A DNA stretch of 64,000 nucleotides, taken from the NCBI GenBank assembly GCA_050249615.1, contig JBFWQE010000010.1:5290-69289 (forward strand). Reading direction: 5' to 3'. Positions 42,237-49,955 of this stretch are shown here, piece after piece. Source of the DNA: VFZN01 sp050249615. GTDB lineage: Bacteria > Acidobacteriota > Vicinamibacteria > Vicinamibacterales > UBA2999. The position numbers and the translations under genes are program-made. The notes under the pieces are model-generated. The model was given only the letters and a program-made list of their open reading frames with translations. It was not told the DNA's origin and made no database searches. Within the stretch, counting starts at the first letter, position 1, and each line of letters opens with the position of its first letter.

Positions 42237-44060
42237 CTACTTCCGGGCCGCCGGCGTCAGCTGCGTCTCGCGCCGCTCGCCGCCCCGCATGTAGACCACC
42301 TTTGCCGGCTGGCCGATCTTCAGCAACTCCAGCGCATAGGTGTAGTCGTAGATGTTCGCGATGGACTGCCCGGCGATCTCGACGATGACGTCGCCCTTCT
42401 GCAGGCCAGCCTGCTCGGCCGGGCCGCCGCCGATGACGCCGCCCAGCAGCAGCCCCTTCACCTCGGTGGCGTAGTCGGGAATCGTGCCGGTGAAGATACG
42501 CATGCCGGCGCGTCCGCCGCCCTGGGTCTTCTGTTCGACCTTGGTGAACTGCGGCGCCTGCTCCAGGTCCAGCAGGCGGCGCGTGATGTCGGTCGCGAAC
42601 GCCGCGATGCGGTCCAGGTCCTCGTAGTTGATCTTGTCGGCCGTGTCGGTCGGCTTGTGGTAGTCGACGTGCGCGCCGGTGAAGAAGGCCAGCGAGGCCA
42701 CGCCCGCCTGGTTGAAGCTGCTCACGTCGGTCGGCTGGTAGGGATCCTCCTGGAGGATCAGGTCGAAGCCGGCCGCCACATTGGCCTGCTCCAGCATCTT
42801 CGGCCACATCGGGCTGGTGCCCGTCGCCTGCACGGTGAGCTTGTTGTCGGTGGAGCGGCCCACCATGTCGAAGTTCAGGTACGCCGCCATCTCGGCGATG
42901 GGGACGGGTGGCGTGGTGACGAAGTGGTTCGACCCGATCAGCCCGAGCTCCTCCGCCGACCAGAACGCGACGGCCAGGTTGCGCGTGCGCGGCTGCTTCG
43001 AGAGCGCCTCGGCGATGGCGAGCACCGCGGACGTCCCCGATGCGTTGTCGTCGGCGCCGTGATGAATCTGCCCCGCCTGCTCCTTCGACGCAAGCGAGCT
43101 GCCGGTGGCGCCGCGGCCCAGGTGGTCGTAGTGCGCGCCGATGACCACCCACGGTTTGTCCACGGCGGCGGCCGTCATCGAGGCGGGGAAGTAGCCCACG
43201 ACGTTGTGGCCCGTCTGCCGCTCGCGCGCCACGTCCGCCTTCACCGTGAGCGTGACGCCAGGCACCTCGAAGCCCGCCACGTGCGGGTTGCCGCTGTCCA
43301 GCTCCTTCTGCACGGCCTCGAGCGGTTTGTCCGGCACGGCCGCGAAGATCGCCTGCGCGACGTCGCCGTTCGCGCTGGTCGCCACCAGGCCGGAGCCCGC
43401 CAGCGCCGTATCGAACGTCATCGGGACGATGTTGCCGGCGTTCGGTGACCGTGGGCCGGTGATCACGACCAGCGCCTTCGCGCCACGCTGCCGCGCCGCC
43501 TGCGCCTTGTACCGCAGATCCGAGTAGCGCGCCACGGCCGCGCGCGTCTGCATGTCCGCGTCCTCGGGAAAGTAGCGGAGCACCACCACGACCTTGTCCT
43601 TCACGTCCAGGCCCTGGTAGCTGTCGTAGCTGAAGTTCTGGTTCGGCGGGACGACGAGGCCGTAACCTGCGAAGACCACCGGGCCGCTCACCTCGCCGTT
43701 GTCCGAATAGGAGAGCGCCATCACCTGCTCGCGGGTGCCGAACGTGCGCGCCGGCGCGCCGTCGCGCTGCACCGTGATGGTGGAGCCCGCGTCCTTCGAG
43801 CCCGCGGTGAAGGAGAACGGCAGGCGGTAGTCGGCCTGGCCGGGCAGCGGCTTTGCGCCCATCCGCTGCAGCTCCTTCACCAAATACTCGGCGGCCAGCT
43901 TCTCGCCGGCCGATCCGGCGAGCCGCCCCTCGAGCTTCGGCGAGGCGAGCACCTCCACGTGCGCGCGCGTTGGCGACCGCACGGCCGCGCCCGTCTGTCC
44001 GTGGGCGGCGCCTGCGGCGAAAAGGAGGGCGAATATGGTCAGGCGAATCGTGAGACGCAT
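42237..44060 (-). CDS. Exported M28 Zn-peptidase with PA and PDZ domains
   Basis: A 607-residue protein with a signal peptide (cleavage near AAHGQ). A protease-associated domain (about residues 100-230) is inserted before the peptidase. Zinc residues appear in IGAHYDHLGRG, HHGADDNASGTSAVL, SAEELGLIGSNHF and FHKP-like VDYHKPTDTADKI. A PDZ domain closes the protein (GLQKGDVIVEIAGQSI). It probably removes N-terminal residues from exported peptides. It is the third gene of a minus-strand operon with the VOC and PD40 genes, separated from the latter by a repeat-derived spacer. Confidence 0.92.
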   Translation of the reverse strand: MRLTIRLTIFALLFAAGAAHGQTGAAVRSPTRAHVEVLASPKLEGRLAGSAGEKLAAEYLVKELQRMGAKPLPGQADYRLPFSFTAGSKDAGSTITVQRDGAPARTFGTREQVMALSYSDNGEVSGPVVFAGYGLVVPPNQNFSYDSYQGLDVKDKVVVVLRYFPEDADMQTRAAVARYSDLRYKAQAARQRGAKALVVITGPRSPNAGNIVPMTFDTALAGSGLVATSANGDVAQAIFAAVPDKPLEAVQKELDSGNPHVAGFEVPGVTLTVKADVARERQTGHNVVGYFPASMTAAAVDKPWVVIGAHYDHLGRGATGSSLASKEQAGQIHHGADDNASGTSAVLAIAEALSKQPRTRNLAVAFWSAEELGLIGSNHFVTTPPVPIAEMAAYLNFDMVGRSTDNKLTVQATGTSPMWPKMLEQANVAAGFDLILQEDPYQPTDVSSFNQAGVASLAFFTGAHVDYHKPTDTADKINYEDLDRIAAFATDITRRLLDLEQAPQFTKVEQKTQGGGRAGMRIFTGTIPDYATEVKGLLLGGVIGGGPAEQAGLQKGDVIVEIAGQSIANIYDYTYALELLKIGQPAKVVYMRGGERRETQLTPAARK

Positions 44061-44061
44061 G

Positions 44062-44096
44062 TCGTGAACCTTCGTGCTTTGAATCAACGTGCGAAC
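44062..44096. repeat. Spacer derived from the ttcaaagcacgaaggttc repeat
   Basis: On the minus strand the spacer reads ggttcgcacgttgattcaaa then gcacgaaggttcac. It fills the gap between the PD40 and M28 genes and resembles the units at 24921 and 26641. Confidence 0.6.
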
Positions 44097-45251
44097 CTAC
44101 TTGCGAGGCCCCGCCGCCGCGAGCGCCTTCATCGCGTTCTCGTGGTTCCACTGCGCCAGGAAGATCTGCCCCGCGCCGCCGCCAGACCGGCTCGACGTGA
44201 AGGCCAGCTGCTTCCCGTCCGGTGACGGCACCGGCAGGCCGTCGAAGCCATCCGAATAGGTGACGCGCACCGGCTCCTTCGCGCCGGCCTTGTCCACCAT
44301 GAAGACCTCGAAGTTCTCGAAGCCCAGCTTGTTCGAGGCGAAGAGGAAGTACTCACCCGACGGGTGCTCGTAGGGCGCCCAGCTCATCGACTTGAAGCTG
44401 GTGATCTGCTTCCTGTCCGTCCCGTCCAGCTTCATCGTCCAGATGTCGGCGATGAGCCCCTGCTCGTCGAAGTGCCGCCAGACGATGCGCTGGCCGTCGT
44501 GGGTGAAGAAGGGGCCGCCGTCGTAACCGGGCTCGGTCGTGAGGCGGCGCTGGTCCGACCCGTCGGCCTTCATGATGTAGATCTCGCCGAAGTAGCTGGG
44601 GTCGGTCTCGAGCTGGTTCTGCTCCTGCGGCGACAGCTGGCGGTTGTACGCGTCGCGCATCGACGAGAACGCAATCCACTGCCCGTCGGGGGAGTAGCTG
44701 GCCTCGGCATCGTAGCCCTTCGCGTTGGTGAGCCGCGTCATCGCGCCGGTCTTCTCCGCGAAGGCGTAGATCTCCATCTCCGGGTCGTAGTCCCACGCGT
44801 AGCGGCGCTCTTTGCCGGAGGCGCGGAAGGCCAGCTCCTCGTCCTGGATCTGCTTCGACTTCGGGTCGTGGTGCGTCGACGCGAAGAGGATCTGGTCGGT
44901 GCCTGGGCGGAAGAAGGCGCAGGTGGTCTTGCCGATGCCCGGCGAGATGCGCCTGGTCTCCCCCGTGGCGAAGTCCAGGACGTAGATCTGGTAGAAGGGG
45001 TTCGACGGATCGCGCTCGCTCTGGAAGACCAGCCGCGTGCCATCCGGCGACCAGTAGCCCTCGCCCGCGCGCCGGCCCTCCACGGTGAGGCGCCGGACGC
45101 GGGTCAGGAAGTCGCGCTCCTGGTTGGCGGCGGGCGCCGCGGCCTGGGCGGCGAGCTCGGCGTGCCGAAGCGCGTCGTCGTCGAACCGCGCGGAGGCGGG
45201 GCTGGCCGTCAGGCCGGCCGCCAGGAACGTCACCAACAATCGCATCGTCAT
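44097..45251 (-). CDS. Exported PD40/TolB-like beta-propeller
   Basis: A 384-residue protein with a signal peptide (TFLAAGLTASPASA). Six or seven WD40-like PD40 repeats are visible: GYWSPDGTRLVFQSERD, ASYSPDGQWIAFSSMRD, YIMKADGSDQRRLT, FFTHDGQRIVWRHFDEQG and PVPSPDGKQLAFTSSRS. There is no C-terminal peptidase, so it is a stand-alone propeller for binding rather than an S9 enzyme. ATG 45251 overlaps the end of the VOC gene by 4 bp (ATGA). Confidence 0.85.
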   Translation of the reverse strand: MTMRLLVTFLAAGLTASPASARFDDDALRHAELAAQAAAPAANQERDFLTRVRRLTVEGRRAGEGYWSPDGTRLVFQSERDPSNPFYQIYVLDFATGETRRISPGIGKTTCAFFRPGTDQILFASTHHDPKSKQIQDEELAFRASGKERRYAWDYDPEMEIYAFAEKTGAMTRLTNAKGYDAEASYSPDGQWIAFSSMRDAYNRQLSPQEQNQLETDPSYFGEIYIMKADGSDQRRLTTEPGYDGGPFFTHDGQRIVWRHFDEQGLIADIWTMKLDGTDRKQITSFKSMSWAPYEHPSGEYFLFASNKLGFENFEVFMVDKAGAKEPVRVTYSDGFDGLPVPSPDGKQLAFTSSRSGGGAGQIFLAQWNHENAMKALAAAGPRK

Positions 45252-45730
45252 CGGGGAGCCTTCAGCAGCGCTCGGATCTTCGTGTTCTGCGGGTCGTCTC
45301 GAAACGTCTCGAACTCGAGGGTGTAACCTTCGGGATCGTACGCCGTGAAGCCCCGGATGGGCAACGACTTCGAGTCGGCCACCGCGCTGCGCATCCTGAC
45401 CCCCCGTGCGACCAGCCAGGCGTGCCACGCATCGACGTCAGCGGTGACGAAGGCCACGGCCACCGGCTTGGTGTCCGAGGCGCGGTGCATGCCGCGCTGC
45501 TCGTCCACCAGCCCGATGAAGGAGGTCGGCGAGGTCTGGTAGACCTTGGCCCAGCCCTGATCCACGGTCAGCGTCAGGCCCAGGATGTCCTCGTAGAAGC
45601 GCATCGCGGCGGGGAGGTCCTTGTAGTAGAGCCAGGTGATGCTGGCCTGGCCCAGGGCGGCCGGTCGCTCCTGGGCGTGAAGGGCCGCCGTAAACAGTCC
45701 AGCCACGAGCAACGTACGCAGAAACTGCAT
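45248..45730 (-). CDS. Exported VOC/glyoxalase-fold protein
   Basis: A 160-residue protein with a signal peptide (GLFTAALHAQ). It carries two betaalphabetabetabeta modules: ITWLYYKDLPAAMRFYEDIL, and VAFVTADVDAWHAWLVARGV with AYDPEGYTLEFETF. Metal-binding residues of glyoxalase I are partly present (Glu in LEFE), but export is unusual for a detoxifying enzyme. It could be a binding protein. First gene of the three-gene operon. Confidence 0.8.
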   Translation of the reverse strand: MQFLRTLLVAGLFTAALHAQERPAALGQASITWLYYKDLPAAMRFYEDILGLTLTVDQGWAKVYQTSPTSFIGLVDEQRGMHRASDTKPVAVAFVTADVDAWHAWLVARGVRMRSAVADSKSLPIRGFTAYDPEGYTLEFETFRDDPQNTKIRALLKAPR

Positions 45731-45760
45731 CGAATTCGACCCTTTCGTGCCAGGCCCCGG

Positions 45761-47128
45761 CTACATCAGCGTCTGCGTTCCGGGGCGGAAGCGCATCGCG
45801 GCGGCCAGGATGCGCTGCTCAGGCCCGCTCACCGTGGGGAACACCGCGACGACGCGGCCGGCGTAGGCGTCCACGCCGTTGTAGTCGCCCACGAACGAAG
45901 ACGCCGCGCAGCAGTCGAACGGTTCGACGGGGACCTTGTGGTTGACGAAGGTCTTCCCGCCGTCGAGGCTGCGGGCCAGCGTGACGCCCGTCATGGTGCC
46001 CGACAGGCCCCGCCGGTCGTGAAAGACGATGTTGACGGACCCGTCCGCAGGGTCCACCGCCATCCACGTGAACATCTGCGCCGCCCCCTTCGGGTCGTCG
46101 TTCACGCGCACCGGCGCGTCCCACGTGCGCCCGCCGTCGCGCGAGGCCAGCAGGAAGACGTCCGTGTCGCCGTTGCGCTCGTCGATGAAGTTCACGTAGA
46201 TCGTGCCGCGGCCGGGGCCGGCCGAGAGGTCCACCGCCGTCACCGGCATGCCGTTGTGCCGCGCCACGCCCGGCACGGGGATATCCCAGCCTCCGGTGAG
46301 CGTGCCAATCACCGTGTCGGCGCCAAACGTCCATCCGCCGTCGTCCGAGCGATCGAACGAGAGCCCCTTCGGGCCGGCCCACACCACGTACACCTCGCCC
46401 TTCGGGCCCACGGCCGGCACGGCGCCCTCCACCGTGTCGTCGCTGTCCTGCGCGTCGCCCGAGTCGTCCGAGATGCGCAGCGGCGGCTGGAACGATCGCC
46501 CGCCGTCACGTGACCTGGCGAACCAGATGTGCGTGCGGTGCAACGGATCGGCGCTGCCGTATACGTCGAATCGCGTCCACGCCACGTAGATGTTGCTGCG
46601 ATGCGGCGAGCTCTCTGCGCGATCCACCACCGTCCACGGCTTGTCCTCGAACGGGATGGCCGTGTTCACGTGATCGACAACGGGCACGGGCGCCTCCCAC
46701 GTGACACCGTCGGTGGTCCGCCGCACGAAGATCCCCGTGGACGCGACATCCGGGCGATTCACGCGGATGCCGTCGAAGGCGATGTAGGTGTGGAACGCCG
46801 TCCCGTCCCGACCGAACACGATCACGTCGTCTCCCTGGACCCGCTTGCCGGGATTGGCGGCCGGCGCCCCCGTCCACGTGAGCCCGCCGTCCGTGGAGAC
46901 ATAGCCCCAGTTGGTGGAGCGCGGCTGCTGGCCGGGTGCCGTGCTCTGGATGAAGGTGGCGATCACGTGCTCGGGGTTGGTCGGGTTGATGGCGACCGAG
47001 GCCTCGGCCGGCCGGCGAGCATCGGGGGCGCTCACCTGGACGACACGGATCTGCGGTGACGGCTGGGCTGGCGCCCACGTCGACCCCAGGAGAATCATCA
47101 GCGCGATGGCCGGAACGACACGAGGCAT
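45761..47128 (-). CDS. Exported sialidase-like BNR beta-propeller
   Basis: A 455-residue protein with a signal peptide (MILLGSTWAPAQ). Asp-box motifs repeat: STDGGLTW, SRDGGRSF, SDDGGWTF, SRDGGRTWD and SLDGGKTF. A sialidase fold is clear, but the catalytic Arg triad and Tyr/Glu pair cannot be confirmed from the sequence. Many such acidobacterial proteins are non-enzymatic. A vicinal cysteine pair (FDCCAASSFVGDYNG) is notable. It is divergent from a PQQ-like propeller gene. Confidence 0.85.
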   Translation of the reverse strand: MPRVVPAIALMILLGSTWAPAQPSPQIRVVQVSAPDARRPAEASVAINPTNPEHVIATFIQSTAPGQQPRSTNWGYVSTDGGLTWTGAPAANPGKRVQGDDVIVFGRDGTAFHTYIAFDGIRVNRPDVASTGIFVRRTTDGVTWEAPVPVVDHVNTAIPFEDKPWTVVDRAESSPHRSNIYVAWTRFDVYGSADPLHRTHIWFARSRDGGRSFQPPLRISDDSGDAQDSDDTVEGAVPAVGPKGEVYVVWAGPKGLSFDRSDDGGWTFGADTVIGTLTGGWDIPVPGVARHNGMPVTAVDLSAGPGRGTIYVNFIDERNGDTDVFLLASRDGGRTWDAPVRVNDDPKGAAQMFTWMAVDPADGSVNIVFHDRRGLSGTMTGVTLARSLDGGKTFVNHKVPVEPFDCCAASSFVGDYNGVDAYAGRVVAVFPTVSGPEQRILAAAMRFRPGTQTLM

Positions 47129-47151
47129 GGGCAGATTGTATGGGAGGTGCT

Positions 47152-47157
47152 TACAAT
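47152..47157 (+). promoter_or_regulatory. -10 box for a probably leaderless transcript
   Basis: tacaat ends six bases before ATG 47164, with no ribosome site between. This matches the spacing at 10578, 40836 and 62512. Confidence 0.45.
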
Positions 47158-47163
47158 CGCCGC

Positions 47164-48441
47164 ATGAGGCGCCATCCACTGCTTCGCGTGCTTGCCGCCA
47201 CGGTCGCGCTGGTCGTTCCGCTGCTGTCCGCGCAGGAGGAGGTGCGCCTCATCCCCGTTGACGGAGAGGGCGCGAAGTACTGGCCGCGCTGGCGCGGGCC
47301 GTCGGGACAGGGGCTTGTCCCCGGGGGCGCCTACACCGACACCTGGTCGCCCACCTCCCGCGTGCAGTGGAAGGTGCCCGTGCCAGGACGAGGCAACTCG
47401 TCGCCCATCGTCTGGGGCGATCGCGTCTTCCTTACCACAGCGCGCGACAACGGGCGGCGGCTGTCGATGCTCGCGTTCAGCCGTGCCGACGGGAAAGTGC
47501 TGTGGGAAACCTTCCTGCCGCAGGAGGGCGTGGAGCAGGTGCACCCGAAGAATGGCTACGCCTCGGCCACGCCGGTCACCGACGGCCAGCGCGTGTTCGC
47601 TTCGTTCGGCCGGCACGGCCTGGCGGCCTTCGACTTCTCCGGCAGGCTCGTGTGGCACCGCCGCTTCGGCGTCATCGACAACTACCACGGGCCCGCCGGC
47701 TCGCCCGTCCTCTACAAGGACCGCATCTTCCTCTACCAGGACCAGAACCCGACCACGAACCAGACCGCGTTCGTCGCGGCGTTCGACAAGGCCACGGGCA
47801 GGACGCTGTGGCAGACGCCCCGGACGGAAACCGTGGGCTGGGGCACACCGGTCGTCATCGATGCAGGGGCGCGCGACGAGCTCGTCGTGTCGGGCCAGCG
47901 CCGGGTCGCATCCTATGACCCCGACACGGGCCGCGAGCTCTGGACGGTCCGCGGCATGACGTTCGAGGTCATCCCCACGCCCGTCGTCGCACACGGGCTC
48001 GTGTTCGCGTCCTCCGGCCGCGCGGGCCCGACGTTCGCGATTCGCCCGGGCGGGTCGGGTGACGTCACGCGGACGCACGTCGCCTGGAGCACCCCGAAGG
48101 GCTCACCCTTCGTCCCGTCGGGCATTGTCGTGGACGACCTGCTGTACCTCGTGAACGACATGCAGAGCATCCTCACCGTGTACGAAGCCCCGACAGGGAC
48201 CCTCGTCTACCAGGGCCGCCTCGGAGCGGCACAGCGAGAAGGCTTCTCGGCCTCGCCGGTCGCCGTGAACGGCAAGGTGTTCTTCACCAACGACGAAGGC
48301 CGGACATTCGTGGTCCAGGCCGGTCGCGAGTTCAAGCTGCTGCACACGAACGAGCTGGGCGGCCGCACGCTGGCGTCGCCCGCGCTGGTGGACGGGACCT
48401 GGTATTGGCGGACCGACGCGGCACTGATGGCCGTTCGGTGA
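47164..48441 (+). CDS. Exported PQQ-binding-like beta-propeller
   Basis: A 425-residue protein with a signal peptide (VALVVPLLSAQ). The WPRWRGPSGQGLVPG opening and repeats such as NSSPIVWGDRVFLTTA, AFSRADGKVLWETFLP, GTPVVIDAGARDELVVSG and SFDPDTGRELW-like SYDPDTGRELWTVRG identify the PQQ-like/BamB-like group. The enzymes of this fold need further active-site loops that are not seen, so a binding or scaffold role is likely. The first ATG 47164 is chosen because of the -10 box directly before it. Confidence 0.85.
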   Translation: MRRHPLLRVLAATVALVVPLLSAQEEVRLIPVDGEGAKYWPRWRGPSGQGLVPGGAYTDTWSPTSRVQWKVPVPGRGNSSPIVWGDRVFLTTARDNGRRLSMLAFSRADGKVLWETFLPQEGVEQVHPKNGYASATPVTDGQRVFASFGRHGLAAFDFSGRLVWHRRFGVIDNYHGPAGSPVLYKDRIFLYQDQNPTTNQTAFVAAFDKATGRTLWQTPRTETVGWGTPVVIDAGARDELVVSGQRRVASYDPDTGRELWTVRGMTFEVIPTPVVAHGLVFASSGRAGPTFAIRPGGSGDVTRTHVAWSTPKGSPFVPSGIVVDDLLYLVNDMQSILTVYEAPTGTLVYQGRLGAAQREGFSASPVAVNGKVFFTNDEGRTFVVQAGREFKLLHTNELGGRTLASPALVDGTWYWRTDAALMAVR

Positions 48442-48472
48442 GTGGAATCCAGATGCCCTCCATGCGTTGATG

Positions 48473-48490
48473 ATATGCCTGAAGGCATAT
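48473..48490. promoter_or_regulatory. Palindrome upstream of vapBC
   Basis: atatgcct-ga-aggcatat is a perfect palindrome with 8-bp arms. A second, weaker one (catat-N6-atatg, 48509-48524) overlaps the promoter. Both use the same catat/atatg core, as expected for VapB-type operators. Confidence 0.55.
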
Positions 48491-48504
48491 GACGGTCCCG
48501 CAAG

Positions 48505-48533
48505 TTGACATATCAATGCATATGAACTAGCGT
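48505..48533 (+). promoter_or_regulatory. vapBC promoter
   Basis: Perfect -35 ttgaca (48505-48510), a 17-bp spacer and a weak -10 tagcgt (48528-48533). Six bases separate the -10 from ATG 48540, and no ribosome site is present, so the mRNA is probably leaderless. The weaker operator lies between the two boxes. Confidence 0.5.
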
Positions 48534-48539
48534 TGTCGT

Positions 48540-48740
48540 ATGCGCACGACCTTGGACCTGCCGGAAGCCCTGATCGATGACGCTCGCGCGGTTCTGGGAT
48601 TCAAGTCGAAGACCGACACGGTCGTTCACGCGTTGAAGGAGGTCGTGCGCCGGAGCAAGACGGAGGAGTTGAAGGCCCTCTTCGGCAAGGTGACCTTCGA
48701 CGTGGATCCGACCACGCTGCGCGGCAAGCCGGTGCGCTGA
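48540..48740 (+). CDS. vapB: VapB-family antitoxin
   Basis: A 66-residue protein. MRTTLDLPEALIDDARAVLG is the ribbon-helix-helix DNA-binding part, and the C-terminus (LFGKVTFDVDPTTLRGKPVR) should bind the toxin groove. The stop and the vapC start share one base (TGATG). Two palindromes upstream are probable binding sites. Confidence 0.9.
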   Translation: MRTTLDLPEALIDDARAVLGFKSKTDTVVHALKEVVRRSKTEELKALFGKVTFDVDPTTLRGKPVR

Positions 48741-49138
48741 TGATCGTCGTGGACACCTCGGTCTGGGTGGCGGTGCTGCGCGGCCGTCCGCCCGGTCACG
48801 AGGCGGCTGTCCTGGGCGAGCTCATCGAAGCGGATCTGGTCGCGGTGCCTCAGCCCGTCCGACAGGAACTGCGCGCCGGGCTGTCCCAGCAGGACCGGCG
48901 GCCGGTGCTGGACCGGCTGGCGGCTCTTCCCGTCCTCGTCCCCTCCGACGACACCTGGAAGACCGTGGAGGACTGGACCGATCGGGCCGCGGAGCATGGT
49001 GAGCGCTTTGGCCTCGCGGACCTGCTCATCGCAGCCATGGCGCACGACCTCGGCGCGCTCGTCTGGACGCTGGACAAGGACTTCGATCGGCTCGAGAGCC
49101 TGGAGCTCGTCCGGCTGTTCTCCTATCGAACCCTCTGA
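48740..49138 (+). CDS. vapC: VapC PIN-domain toxin
   Basis: A 132-residue PIN ribonuclease. Acidic residues are Asp5 (VVDTSVWV), Glu43 (VRQELRAG), Asp94 (FGLADLLIAAMA) and Asp112 or Asp114 (WTLDKDFDRL). It belongs to a different VapC branch from the two PIN toxins at 9.8-11.3 kb, whose partners are Phd-like. The RNA target is not predictable. Confidence 0.9.
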   Translation: MIVVDTSVWVAVLRGRPPGHEAAVLGELIEADLVAVPQPVRQELRAGLSQQDRRPVLDRLAALPVLVPSDDTWKTVEDWTDRAAEHGERFGLADLLIAAMAHDLGALVWTLDKDFDRLESLELVRLFSYRTL

Positions 49139-49159
49139 AGGCGCATCCCTCGCGGCGCC

Positions 49160-49840
49160 TCACTTCATCTCGATCGTCACCAGCGCCGGCTTGCCGGCCG
49201 CGACCGTCACCTTCACCGGCGCGGCCCGGAGCGCCTCGTGCCAGATGCGCAGCTCATACGTGCCCGGCGGGATGTCCGGCAGGGTGAACGTGCCATCGAC
49301 GCTGGTGACGGCAGAGATCTCGTCGGTGACGACAATCCAGCCACGCATCCACTGGTGGGTGCTGCAGCCCACGCGCAGCACGCCGGCGGCGCCCAGCGGT
49401 TTGGCAATCTCGATTCCCGGGATGGGCACGGCCAGGTTGAACAGCTGCCGGCCGTCGGCCTGCTGGACCACGGTGGTGTGGAGTACCGGGTCCTTGCTCG
49501 AGGTCTTCAACGTGCCATTCGGCGCCACCACCTGCACACGTGGGACGAAGGCGCATCCGTCGTTCATGACCGACACCTCGCGGGCGGGTGCCGCGGCCTT
49601 CACGCCGGCAAGCGTGACCACCGCATTGGCCAGGCGTCCCCCCGCGTTCACCAGGATGGACTGATCCGGAAGCTCCGCGCCGCAGACCTTCTGGTCGAAC
49701 GTCACGCGGATGGAGGGGAGCGACCGCGCGCGCGTGGTCACCACGCCCTGGATGGCACCCGCCTGGGCCTCGGCCGAGCCGGCCAATCCAAGGAGGAACC
49801 CGGCTGCCATGACTGTCGTCCACATCGCTGACCGCTGCAT
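49160..49840 (-). CDS. Exported methylamine-utilisation-like protein with cupredoxin and carboxypeptidase-regulatory-like parts
   Basis: A 226-residue protein with a signal peptide (FLLGLAGSAEAQ). Blocks FDQKVCGAELP, NDGCAFVPRVQVVAPN and VGCSTHQWMRGWIVV resemble the cupredoxin-like region of proteins annotated methylamine utilisation; the Cys-x2-His-x2-Met arrangement could bind copper. The C-terminal DGTFTLPDIPPGTYELRIWHE is a carboxypeptidase-regulatory-like strand set. It is divergent from the TonB receptor, with 115 bp between. The name is historical; no methylamine genes are near. Confidence 0.8.
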   Translation of the reverse strand: MQRSAMWTTVMAAGFLLGLAGSAEAQAGAIQGVVTTRARSLPSIRVTFDQKVCGAELPDQSILVNAGGRLANAVVTLAGVKAAAPAREVSVMNDGCAFVPRVQVVAPNGTLKTSSKDPVLHTTVVQQADGRQLFNLAVPIPGIEIAKPLGAAGVLRVGCSTHQWMRGWIVVTDEISAVTSVDGTFTLPDIPPGTYELRIWHEALRAAPVKVTVAAGKPALVTIEMK

Positions 49841-49955
49841 CGCTTCGACCTTTCCGTGCCTTCCGGGGCCCGTTTGCAACCATCCATTGCCCCGGGAAGG
49901 CAATCCGACGGCTTTGGGTCACCGCCGGCCCGCGGGCGCAGTACGCTCTCAGGAT

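Noticed and set aside
30794..45760. A shared cgtgcc[t/a]ggccccgg sequence near two gene ends (about 30794 and 45747).
   Set aside because: It is only 14-15 bp and low in complexity. One copy lies inside coding sequence. Two hits in this window are not enough to call a repeat family.
49139..49160. aggcgc / gcgcct inverted repeat between vapC and the convergent secreted protein gene, as a terminator.
   Set aside because: The stem is only 6 bp with a 10-nt loop and no T-run follows. It would be common by chance at this GC content.
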